The notes below the pieces were generated by a model. The model made no database searches. It saw nothing but the letters and a program-made list of their open reading frames with translations, and was not told where the DNA came from. The position numbers and the translations under genes were made by a program. Below are positions 9,335 to 15,358 of a stretch of 20,776 nucleotides of DNA, piece after piece (positions within the stretch are counted from its first letter, which is position 1; each line of letters opens with the position of its first letter). This DNA is from Prochlorococcus sp. AG-315-I14 (GTDB lineage Bacteria > Cyanobacteriota > Cyanobacteriia > PCC-6307 > Cyanobiaceae), in NCBI GenBank assembly GCA_003283665.1, contig QBWF01000014.1, positions 1 to 20,776 of the forward strand, in the 5' to 3' direction.

Positions 9335-9580
9335 ATGAAAAAGTTGGAACTCCAAAATAACCAAGTAGAGCTTGATTCTATTCTCGATCAAAGAAAGAGA
9401 TTAGATGAAGCTTACGAGCGTCAAAGCAAATGGCTTGAAGAGCGTGAGTGTGCAATTAAAAAAGAGATTAAGGCACTTTCTCCATCTGCTACAAAGTCTT
9501 TGAAAGATTCAGCTAAGAACGCTGTTGAAGGGGTGAAAGAGACTATCAAAAAAGCAGTTGATGCTGTTCCTAACTTCTAA
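9335..9580 (+). CDS. Small charged coiled-coil protein, hypothetical
   Basis: This is an 81-residue protein of unknown function. I start it at the ATG at 9335 (MKKLELQNNQVELDS) because the frame's earlier ATG at 9257 coincides with a plausible -10 box and has no ribosome binding site. The first 45 residues are strongly charged with heptad-like spacing (coiled coil). The last 27 residues, beginning SLKDSAKNAVEGVKETIKK, form an amphipathic helix of the kind seen in LEA- or apolipoprotein-like proteins. There is no signal peptide or membrane segment. It is followed after 90 bp by a co-directional membrane-protein gene. Confidence 0.6.
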   Translation: MKKLELQNNQVELDSILDQRKRLDEAYERQSKWLEERECAIKKEIKALSPSATKSLKDSAKNAVEGVKETIKKAVDAVPNF

Positions 9581-9670
9581 CTCTATGATTTGTTGCTCTT
9601 GTCAATTTGTAAAAAGCTCTACTCAAACTGGTGTGAACCATTACTTTTAACTTAATGACTATAGAAATCA

Positions 9671-9868
9671 ATGTCTATTGACCCTGAAGTGATTCCTCCA
9701 TCTAGTTCCGCTGGCTATAATGCTGCTCGTTCTGTCCCTAGATGGGCTGTCTATGGAGCAATTGGGTTGGGTGTTCTAATTGTTGTAGGAATTCTCAAGA
9801 CCCTTCTCCCTTTGATTGTGATGGGATTAATTCTAGGTTTGATTTGGAAGCAAGCTACAACCAATTAA
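9671..9868 (+). CDS. Small single-helix membrane protein, hypothetical
   Basis: This 65-residue protein has a hydrophilic N-terminus (MSIDPEVIPPSSSAGYNAAR) and then a long hydrophobic stretch from about residue 26 to 60. The stretch is broken by one Lys (GILKTLLP), so it is either one long helix or a tight hairpin. No domain is recognised. It is in the same direction as the preceding coiled-coil gene and may be co-transcribed with it. The start at 9671 lacks a strong Shine-Dalgarno sequence, which is common in picocyanobacteria. Repeat copy C begins about 40 bp after its stop. Confidence 0.65.
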   Translation: MSIDPEVIPPSSSAGYNAARSVPRWAVYGAIGLGVLIVVGILKTLLPLIVMGLILGLIWKQATTN

Positions 9869-9904
9869 ATCAAGATTAAGCTCCTACCGAAATTGACATC
9901 TTTT

Positions 9905-9993
9905 TCTGATGGTCAATATCTATAAATGCCGATTACACTACTTAGCTTGATATGCTAGTTATAGCAGTTAATTGAAGAGATTAGAAAGCTTGG
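9905..9993 (+). repeat. Repeat copy C: argJ 3'-end-like sequence
   Basis: TCTGAT, then CAATAT, then ATAAATGCCGATTACACTAC and TTAGCTT reproduce the last ~45 bp of argJ with few changes. The similarity continues weakly toward GGTAACGCTAA near 9991, in the same place as GGTAACACTAA in copy A. It is not coding here. It separates the two small plus-strand genes from the pilin module. Confidence 0.7.
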
Positions 9994-10053
9994 TAACGCT
10001 AATAATTGACATATCTGAACGTCTACTGAGGTCTATTTTGATGAGCGTACAGA

Positions 10054-10469
10054 TCAGCAATTTAATTTGTTAGATCTTAAAATGGATACAATACTATTAG
10101 ACGCCAATATAAAAGTAGGCAATATTTCCGTGTCTGTAGGTATTGCACCAATTAATCCTGTTCCTGAGGCTCCACTGCAACTGTTAGATCCATTTGATTG
10201 AATTTGATAAGAATTTAAATTACTTGAAGTAAACGTACCGGAATTAGCTTTATCAGCTTTATTAATTTCACACTCTGTTTGAATTTGTTTTAAGGCTGCT
10301 AAGGCAGTAGAAGCTTGTGCTTTTCGTTGAAAGCAAGTAAACGAGGGTATTGCAATCGCAGATAAAACTGAAAGAACAGACACCACTACGACTAATTCAA
10401 TCAAAGAGAAACCTTCTTCTCTTTCTTTAAGGAGTTTCTTGAATTGCCTGAGTTAATGGAACTCTTCAT
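10054..10469 (-). pseudogene. Type IV pilin-like protein gene, frameshifted in the leader
   Basis: The frame encodes a typical prepilin: a basic leader (LRQFKKLLKEREEG), the cleavage site G/F, and the hydrophobic helix FSLIELVVVVSVLSVLSAIAIPSF. A pilin globular domain with two Cys near the middle follows. There is no start codon in this frame; a TAA lies directly upstream of the leader at about 10453-10455. An ATG at 10467-10469 (MKSSIN...) is in another frame and joins the leader if one base is restored at about 10452-10457. The open part alone could only start at a TTG inside the cleavage site, which would not give a processed pilin. The C-terminus after PTFILASNS also looks short. It is either a decayed gene or a sequence error. 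Confidence 0.75.
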
Positions 10470-10654
10470 AAGGTTCAATTATATTTTGATCTTTAATGAG
10501 AGTTTGAATCATTTCAGTTCAATAACAAAGTTGAGTGAAGATATACATGAGGGTTATGTAGCAAAAGTTGATTGGCATTAGAGTGAAACCAAGTAAATTC
10601 AGAAACTAGGAATTAGGTGCAAAGAAATTTTCTACAAGTTGATGGAGAGAGGCT

Positions 10655-10798
10655 ATGAGCAAAGAGACTAAGAATTTCAATGTGACGCAAGGTATGACTC
10701 TTTTACTTCTAAAAAAACTTTCATTGCCTGCAACTCTCGTCTTTCAACTTATTCTCTTTATTACTAATCCAAAAAACAATATTGGGTACGAGGATTAA
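10655..10798 (+). CDS. Small membrane protein (47 aa), hypothetical
   Basis: A good ribosome binding site (GGAGAGAGG) precedes ATG 10655. The 47-residue product has a polar N-terminus (MSKETKNFNVTQG), one hydrophobic helix (about residues 14-37, TLLLLKK... to LILFITN) and a short polar tail. It ends 8 bp before the AACCGCC terminator stem at 10811, a tidy gene-terminator arrangement that supports its being real. The function is unknown. Confidence 0.6.
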   Translation: MSKETKNFNVTQGMTLLLLKKLSLPATLVFQLILFITNPKNNIGYED

Positions 10799-10805
10799 TA
10801 AGCAC

Positions 10806-10842
10806 AAAAAAACCGCCCCGTTCTGAACAAGGCGGTTCTTTT
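10806..10842. terminator. Strong bidirectional Rho-independent terminator
   Basis: A perfect 7-bp stem AACCGCC (10811-10817) / GGCGGTT (10831-10837) is preceded by an A run and followed by CTTTT. It can stop the plus-strand small gene. On the minus strand it has a seven-T tail and forms the 3' end of the Yfr2-like RNA. Confidence 0.85.
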
Positions 10843-10902
10843 GGAGATCAGACGCAAGTGTTTCCTTGTTTCCACTGCGGAGGATCCCGACTCCTCACAA
10901 AA
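10806..10902 (-). ncRNA. Yfr2-family-like small RNA
   Basis: Read on the minus strand, a 5' hairpin (GAGGA...TCCTC) is followed by the segment GCAGTGGAAACAAGGAAACA and then CTTGC. There GCA-GTG pairs with CAC-TTGC across one bulge and presents a long loop with two GGAAAC repeats. The transcript ends in the strong AACCGCC/GGCGGTT terminator. Paired GGAAACA-type loops plus a terminator are the hallmark I recall for the abundant cyanobacterial Yfr2-5 RNAs. A possible -10 box, TACCAT, lies at 10915-10910, giving a transcript of about 95 nt. The family call is from memory of the motif, with no covariance search. Confidence 0.7.
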
Positions 10903-10991
10903 AGAACATATGGTAAAGAACAAAGGATCTCAAGTATTAACAGATGAGTTCCTTAACTGTCACATGTGCCAATTCTTGAATATAAGGCATT

Positions 10992-11030
10992 AAAAAAACA
11001 CCCTACTTAAGCAAAGTCGAGTGCTTTTTT
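10992..11030 (-). terminator. Rho-independent terminator of the 11121-11603 gene
   Basis: On the minus strand GCACTC pairs with GGGTGT (with G-U pairs) around a 15-nt loop and is followed by seven T. The complement on the plus strand also ends in six T, so it may act in both directions. It lies about 90 bp past the stop of the minus-strand glycine-zipper gene. Confidence 0.55.
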
Positions 11031-11120
11031 AGAACAGAACGATTGTGTGAGGAGTTGTCCTGTTAGTTCTTTTCTACACCTGCTCGAACTTTTTGTCACT
11101 ACTAAAAAGACAAATCCATT

Positions 11121-11603
11121 TCAGCAATCTGCATTAGCAATACCCATACCAAGAACAACACCTAAAGGAACACTCCACCCAAAAGCATCTTTCTTTGATA
11201 GGGCAGCAGCAAGACCACCTCCAAGTAATCCACCTGCAGTTGTACTGCTTGAACTACAACTTCCACCGCTGGATGTATAACTCCGAGAAACTAAAACTTG
11301 TCGGTGAGTTGGTCTGTAATACCTGCGATGGGTGTGAGGGGAGTAATGAGGGTGATTATGGTGATGACGATATTTACGAACTGGTGAATTCCAACTAAGT
11401 GAAGTACAAGGGACTTCAACTTTGTCGGTATATGAATTCACATATCCCTTAGCAAATCTATTCCCAGCAACATATTCCTCTTTATAGATTTCCTTGTAGC
11501 AAGATCGTTGAGTTCTATATCCCCTCTGGTGATGATATCCATCGGCCATTGCTGCGATAGGAGACAGAAGTATTGCAGTTAGGACTAATGGTTGGATTCT
11601 CAT
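11121..11603 (-). CDS. Secreted His-rich glycine-zipper protein, hypothetical
   Basis: The 160-residue protein begins with a clear signal peptide (MRIQPLVLTAILLSPIAAMA, cut likely after AMA). A domain with two cysteines follows (CYKEIYKEEYVAGNRFAKG ... VEVPC), then a His/Arg/Tyr-rich stretch (about residues 78-103, HHHNHPHYSPHTHRRYY), a Ser-rich linker, and a C-terminal Gly/Ala hydrophobic segment (GGLLGGGLAAAL ... PLGVVLGMGIANADC) of glycine-zipper type. Such proteins usually insert in or associate with the outer membrane. The His cluster could bind metal, but that is speculation. The start codon has AGGTGAGTA upstream. A probable terminator lies at 10992-11030. Confidence 0.8.
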   Translation of the reverse strand: MRIQPLVLTAILLSPIAAMADGYHHQRGYRTQRSCYKEIYKEEYVAGNRFAKGYVNSYTDKVEVPCTSLSWNSPVRKYRHHHNHPHYSPHTHRRYYRPTHRQVLVSRSYTSSGGSCSSSSTTAGGLLGGGLAAALSKKDAFGWSVPLGVVLGMGIANADC

Positions 11604-11744
11604 TACTCACCTTTACCTCTAATAGAAACATAGGATTTCTCTCATCCATTGACCAGTAATTAAGACACTATTTAATGTGCTTGTGGTATCTATGATCAAA
11701 ATATTTTATACCCCATGACTCCAGTTACTATTACTACTGCCTGC

Positions 11745-11765
11745 TAGTACGAGAATATAGTACGA
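11745..11765. promoter_or_regulatory. Tandem TAGTACGA sites upstream of the serine recombinase
   Basis: Two identical copies of TAGTACGA (11745-11752 and 11758-11765) are spaced 13 bp start to start. They overlap a possible -10 hexamer TATAGT (11756-11761), with another TATTAAT just downstream. Same-face spacing near a promoter suggests an operator or an accessory recombinase site. The role is inferred. Confidence 0.4.
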
Positions 11766-11805
11766 AAATGTATTAATATACGGTTATGGATTTGGAGGTG
11801 AATCA

Positions 11806-12387
11806 ATGGCGTTATATGGATATTGGAGATGCTCAACCAATCTTCAGGATCAAGAGCGTCAGGTGATCGCTCTTAAGGAAGAGGGAGTGCCTGAAGACAA
11901 TATTTTTGGAGACAAGATCACTGGGACAAGCAACTACGGAGATAGAGGAGAGCTTTCAAAATGCCTAGATATACTACAAGAAGAAGATCTCTTGATTCTG
12001 GAGGACATGACTCGTCTGGGAAGAACAATGGTCACGATGTTGGTTGAGGTTAATAACTTGATTGAAAGAGGAGTATTCATAAAAACGCTGGATGGTCGTC
12101 TTGATACCTCACTTATGAATGATGAGATTGTGAGATTGATCGTGGGAGTAATGGGGTATGTCGCTGAATGCGAACTCAGGAATCTCAAACACAGAACAGC
12201 AGAAGGAAGAGCCGTCGCAAAAAACAGAGGGGTGAAGTTTGGCGCAAAAAGGAAATACGACCAATTCCAGATTGCTGAAATCATGAAAAAGAGAAAGTCG
12301 GGAGAAGGTTATGGAACTATTGCGAAGTCTCTAGGAATGAAGAAATCAACAGTACAAACCATCATCCAGAGAGAGGTAGCAGCATGA
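11806..12387 (+). CDS. Small serine recombinase (resolvase/invertase family)
   Basis: The 193-residue length is that of Tn3/Hin-type resolvases and invertases, not of large serine integrases. The catalytic domain starts YGYWRCSTNLQDQ with nucleophile Ser10. Active-site arginines are in MTRLGRT (Arg70, Arg73); the usual Asp before the first Arg is Thr69 here. A long E helix (VAECELRNLKHRTAEGRAVA) leads to a C-terminal helix-turn-helix (about 150-190, GYGTIAKSLGMKKSTVQTII). It has a strong ribosome binding site, TTGGAGGTGAATCA. It overlaps the next tiny gene by 4 bp (ATGA) and heads a run of six such genes. Such enzymes need two copies of a short site; the 58/59-bp direct repeats on both sides are candidates. 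Confidence 0.93.
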   Translation: MALYGYWRCSTNLQDQERQVIALKEEGVPEDNIFGDKITGTSNYGDRGELSKCLDILQEEDLLILEDMTRLGRTMVTMLVEVNNLIERGVFIKTLDGRLDTSLMNDEIVRLIVGVMGYVAECELRNLKHRTAEGRAVAKNRGVKFGAKRKYDQFQIAEIMKKRKSGEGYGTIAKSLGMKKSTVQTIIQREVAA

Positions 12388-12587
12388 ATGAAAAAAATAA
12401 TTATGCAGGGGGATTATTTAATTACATTGTTTTGAAGGAAGAGAAGGAAGTTATATTTTATTTGCCTAATCCCTATCCAACTTGCTTAGAAATTCCAGAC
12501 ATAATGAAGGAAAGGTTTCCTTCTGATTTCAAGAGCATAGTTACAAGTTCCTTAGATGAGTTCAAAAAGTATGGAGGGAAAGTATGA
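12384..12587 (+). CDS. Tiny hypothetical protein 1 of recombinase operon (67 aa)
   Basis: It starts in an ATGA overlap with the recombinase stop and ends in another ATGA overlap with the next gene, so translation is probably coupled on both sides. It is acidic to neutral, with no membrane segment. The core IVLKEEKEVIFYLPN ... IMKERFPSDF resembles IFLEEEKEIWCLCES ... RMKSSFPDY of the next gene, so the two look like tandem paralogs. I recognise no family. Confidence 0.7.
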   Translation: MNEKNNYAGGLFNYIVLKEEKEVIFYLPNPYPTCLEIPDIMKERFPSDFKSIVTSSLDEFKKYGGKV

Positions 12588-12760
12588 GAAAGAAATATCC
12601 AACTCACATATTCTTGGAAGAAGAAAAAGAGATCTGGTGTCTCTGCGAATCTTCACTTGCTGCTATGGCGATATCAGCAAGGATGAAAAGTTCTTTTCCT
12701 GATTACACGTGCTGTCTCTGCAATAGAGAAACCTTTTTAAGCATGGGAGGGAAGTGCTAA
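12584..12760 (+). CDS. Tiny Cys-rich hypothetical protein 2 (58 aa)
   Basis: Start ATG 12584 overlaps the previous stop (ATGA), and its own TAA overlaps the next ATG (TAATG). The 58-residue sequence MRKKYPTHIFLEEEKEIWCL continues with CES, and near the middle has YTCCLCNRE, ending in GGKC. The CxC ... CCxxC-like spacing could bind zinc, but it matches no finger I can name. It is similar to the preceding protein outside the cysteines. The overlap structure on both sides and the AT-biased codon use like its neighbours support its being expressed. Confidence 0.65.
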   Translation: MRKKYPTHIFLEEEKEIWCLCESSLAAMAISARMKSSFPDYTCCLCNRETFLSMGGKC

Positions 12761-12945
12761 TGAAGTACGAAGACTGCTTGAAGATCACCATCAATGATTC
12801 TATTGCTGATGTTTTCGCTCGATTGCCTGACTTATGCCCCGAAGACAGATGGGCATTACTTATGGAGCATCTGGAGTATGTGGCAACAGAGGTTGATATT
12901 GATGATGTCTTGATGGTTCCAAACTTCAAAGAAGAGGAGGTATAA
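12760..12945 (+). CDS. Tiny acidic hypothetical protein 3 (61 aa)
   Basis: I choose ATG 12760, which overlaps the previous stop (TAATG) and sits after the strong Shine-Dalgarno GGGAGGGAAG, rather than the GTG two codons earlier. The product (MKYEDCLKITINDSIADVFA...) is acidic, predicted helical, with LCPEDRWALLMEHLEYV in the middle and a very acidic tail ending KEEEV. There is no membrane segment and I recognise no family. Confidence 0.7.
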   Translation: MKYEDCLKITINDSIADVFARLPDLCPEDRWALLMEHLEYVATEVDIDDVLMVPNFKEEEV

Positions 12946-12947
12946 GT

Positions 12948-13094
12948 ATGGGATGGTTTATTGAATTTCTTGCTTCTTATCAAAGAGGTATCAAGGCAGG
13001 TAACTTTTATGAGGAACCTGTAGGAGATGATTTCATTTACCCAGATTGGCAAGCAAAATGCTCTTTACTAAGGATCAAGACAGAAGATGATTGA
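12948..13094 (+). CDS. Tiny hypothetical protein 4 (48 aa)
   Basis: GAAGAGGAGG just upstream is a strong ribosome binding site for ATG 12948. The product starts MGWFIEFLASYQRGIKAGNF, is aromatic-rich, and ends KTEDD. Its 3' end overlaps the next start by 8 bp. The function is unknown. It is supported mainly by the ribosome binding site and by its position in a tightly packed series. Confidence 0.6.
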   Translation: MGWFIEFLASYQRGIKAGNFYEEPVGDDFIYPDWQAKCSLLRIKTEDD

Positions 13095-13302
13095 TGCCTT
13101 CACTCTTGAGCAGTGCAAGAAAGACAAAGAGATTCGACAACTCAAGATCACAAACTTGGAGCATGCAATTCAACAGTCAGAAGCAATGATTGTTGAATCA
13201 CAAATTGATGGAGATGCATTGACCTTTTTGAGAAGAAAGGTCGCTGAGTCGATGCAAGATTTGGAAGTGCTTTATTTGATGAATAAGAAGGAGGAAACAT
13301 AA
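13087..13302 (+). CDS. Tiny coiled-coil hypothetical protein 5 (71 aa)
   Basis: The 71-residue protein (MIDAFTLEQCKKDKEIRQLK...) is highly charged and predicted almost wholly helical, with leucine/isoleucine spacing that suggests a coiled coil. It overlaps the previous gene by 8 bp, and its stop overlaps the next ATG (TAATG). Small coiled-coil proteins in phage-like operons are often chaperones or regulators, but nothing here fixes a function. Confidence 0.7.
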   Translation: MIDAFTLEQCKKDKEIRQLKITNLEHAIQQSEAMIVESQIDGDALTFLRRKVAESMQDLEVLYLMNKKEET

Positions 13303-13424
13303 TGACTAACAGCAGAAACTATTCAAGATTGAGAAAAAGTGATAGATTTTCTTCTGAAGCACAGAAACCTAGGAGAACGTCATATTTTGTTTCTAAACTA
13401 GTAGCTGATGTGCCTACTCCATAA
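13302..13424 (+). CDS. Tiny basic hypothetical protein 6 (40 aa)
   Basis: ATG 13302 overlaps the previous TAA and is preceded by AAGGAGGAAACA, the best Shine-Dalgarno of the run. The 40-residue product (MTNSRNYSRLRKSDRFSSEA...) is basic and Ser/Arg-rich in its first half, and ends VADVPTP. It closes the operon; repeat copy B follows 63 bp downstream. No family is recognised. Confidence 0.6.
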   Translation: MTNSRNYSRLRKSDRFSSEAQKPRRTSYFVSKLVADVPTP

Positions 13425-13486
13425 TTGAGACCATTTCTATCAGATTTAACTTGACTATTCGCATCTTCTTTCCAAAGCAGGAAGTA

Positions 13487-13545
13487 GTTTGAAGGAATAA
13501 AAAGTATAGGGTAACACCAAGGTAACAGTACTTTAGAATGTGATG
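13487..13545 (+). repeat. Repeat copy B: right half of the argJ-flank repeat
   Basis: It matches 8986-9043 at about 51 of 59 aligned positions, including GGTAACACC AAGGTAACAG and TACTTTAG. It has the same orientation as copy A. The argJ-end half is not clearly preserved here. It ends one base before the sdhA-like stop codon (13547), so the minus-strand gene abuts the repeat. Together with copy A it brackets a 4.44-kb segment containing the serine recombinase. Confidence 0.85.
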
Positions 13546-13546
13546 C

Positions 13547-15304
13547 TTACTCCAGTAACTTATCTTTGAAATCACGAACCTTGCTTGCTTGGTTAATAAT
13601 ATTTTGAAGACCCTTTCTTAAAGGGGCAATATTTTTTCTTGAAATTTTCAAATCAAAGGTCTGTTTATTTAGCTTGACATGATAATTACAGTTTTCATAA
13701 GTATTCAATTCAGGGAAGTCACATCTTTGATGTGAGCCTCTACTCTCTTCTCTATTTAATGCTGAGAGTATTGTCGCTTCTGCAGAGATTACTGATGATT
13801 CTAAATCAAAGACTTGAACAAGATCATCACAATTTAGATAGTCAATTCTAACATCTATATCTTTGATAATATCCTTGATTTCTAAAACTTTTTTGAGACC
13901 TGACTCTAATAAGTTCTTGTTTTTTATTACACCACAATGCTCCCACATCACATTACTTAAATGGTGTTGTATGGGCTTCGCTAACTCTTTGCCTTCATTC
14001 GAAAATCTATTGATATTTTCATGAGCATTTTTTATAGCTATATCAGATCTTATTTGTGCTTTTATTTTCTTTGAATAATCAACACTAGATATACCAGCTT
14101 TCTTTCCAAAAATTAAAATTTCTGCAAGTGAATTTCCGCCTAGACGATTCGCGCCATGTAAACCACCAGCCACCTCTCCTGCTGCATACAAACCTTGTAT
14201 TGATGTGCAATGCTCCTTAGGACTTATGACAACACCACCCATTGAATAGTGTGCAGTTGGTGCCACTTCCATAGGTTCTTTTGAGATGTCAAGCATTTGT
14301 GTGTCTAAAAATTGTCTATAAATACTTGGTATTTTTTCAATTATAAAATCTTTACTCTTATGACTAATATCTAAATAAACTCCTCCGTTAGGAGTACCTC
14401 GGCCTTCAGTAATCTCTGTGTAATTTGCTATGGCAACTCTATCTCTAGTGGAAAGCTCCATTCTCTCGCTATCATAATTAATCATAAACCTTTCTCCTTT
14501 GCTGTTTATAAGCTTTCCCCCTTCTCCTCGAACGGCTTCTGTGACTAATGTACCTGCAATTTCCTCTGGGAAGAGCATTCCTGAAGGGTGGAATTGAACC
14601 ATTTCCATATCTTTTAATTCACAACCTGCTTTTAGACTCAAGTAATAACCATCTCCTGTATTTTCTTTCTTTCTGGAAGAACTTTTTTTCCATATTTTTG
14701 TGTGACCTCCCGTACAAAGAATCACGGCATCAGCTAAATGCACAGTTCTCTCGGCTGTAGTTGTATCGAATGACATTGCTCCGAAGCAAATATCGTCTCT
14801 TATAAGTAGCTCAGTGACGTATTGATTGTCATGAATTGGAATTTTTAAAGACTCTGCTTTTTTTATAAGTGTTTTTAAAATTGATAATCCTGTGTAATCT
14901 CCTGAGTAACAGGTCCTTCTGTATGTATGAGCGCCAAAAAATCTTTGATCTAGTTTTCCATTTTTTAATTTTGCGAAACTTGCTCCCCAGTTATCAATTT
15001 CCTGAACAAGGATAGGAGATTCCTGAGCCATTATCTCAATTTGTGATGAGTCTCCAAGTCCATATCCTTCTATGTATGTATCCGCAAAATGTTGTTCCCA
15101 GGAGTCTTCAGGATCGACATTGCCAAATGCTGCATTAATTCCTCCTGCGGCTAAAACTGTATGTGCATCTGTCTTGACGCGCTTCCCCAGTACTGCTACT
15201 TGAAGTCCCCCAAGCTTGACTTCTATAGCCGCTCTTAATCCTGCACCTCCACACCCAATTACTAATACATTTGAAATTTGGGTTAAGTGGTTGTAATTCG
15301 TCAT
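13547..15304 (-). CDS. sdhA: Succinate dehydrogenase/fumarate reductase-type flavoprotein
   Basis: The 585-residue flavoprotein matches SdhA/FrdA length. It has an N-terminal dinucleotide motif (VIGCGGAGLRAA, residues 15-26) and THTV-like DAHTVLAAGGI, whose His48 is where FAD is covalently attached in the family. RRTCYSGDYTG, HPSGMLFPEE, the catalytic-Arg segment TEAVRGEGG, and APTAHYSMGGV with the substrate-binding His follow, then GLYAAGEVAGGLHGANRLGG. It would oxidise succinate or reduce fumarate; L-aspartate oxidase (NadB) is the main alternative. No iron-sulfur (SdhB) or membrane subunit is in the window, although electron transfer needs one. It lies 54 bp after the methyltransferase on the same strand. 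Start ATG 15304 lacks a strong ribosome binding site. Confidence 0.85.
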   Translation of the reverse strand: MTNYNHLTQISNVLVIGCGGAGLRAAIEVKLGGLQVAVLGKRVKTDAHTVLAAGGINAAFGNVDPEDSWEQHFADTYIEGYGLGDSSQIEIMAQESPILVQEIDNWGASFAKLKNGKLDQRFFGAHTYRRTCYSGDYTGLSILKTLIKKAESLKIPIHDNQYVTELLIRDDICFGAMSFDTTTAERTVHLADAVILCTGGHTKIWKKSSSRKKENTGDGYYLSLKAGCELKDMEMVQFHPSGMLFPEEIAGTLVTEAVRGEGGKLINSKGERFMINYDSERMELSTRDRVAIANYTEITEGRGTPNGGVYLDISHKSKDFIIEKIPSIYRQFLDTQMLDISKEPMEVAPTAHYSMGGVVISPKEHCTSIQGLYAAGEVAGGLHGANRLGGNSLAEILIFGKKAGISSVDYSKKIKAQIRSDIAIKNAHENINRFSNEGKELAKPIQHHLSNVMWEHCGVIKNKNLLESGLKKVLEIKDIIKDIDVRIDYLNCDDLVQVFDLESSVISAEATILSALNREESRGSHQRCDFPELNTYENCNYHVKLNKQTFDLKISRKNIAPLRKGLQNIINQASKVRDFKDKLLE

Positions 15305-15358
15305 TGGGTTGTAGAAAAGAATTGATAACTCGAATGAAATTGGAAAAGAAGTTTCTGC

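Noticed and set aside
11047..11398. Plus-strand open frames opposite the His-rich secreted protein
   Set aside because: They are antisense shadows of a gene with a clear signal peptide, with Pro/Ser-rich shadow composition.
12663..13052. 129-codon minus-strand frame across the tiny-gene operon
   Set aside because: It is antisense to several genes with strong ribosome binding sites and overlapping stops, and its sequence looks like a shadow with many Ser and Thr.
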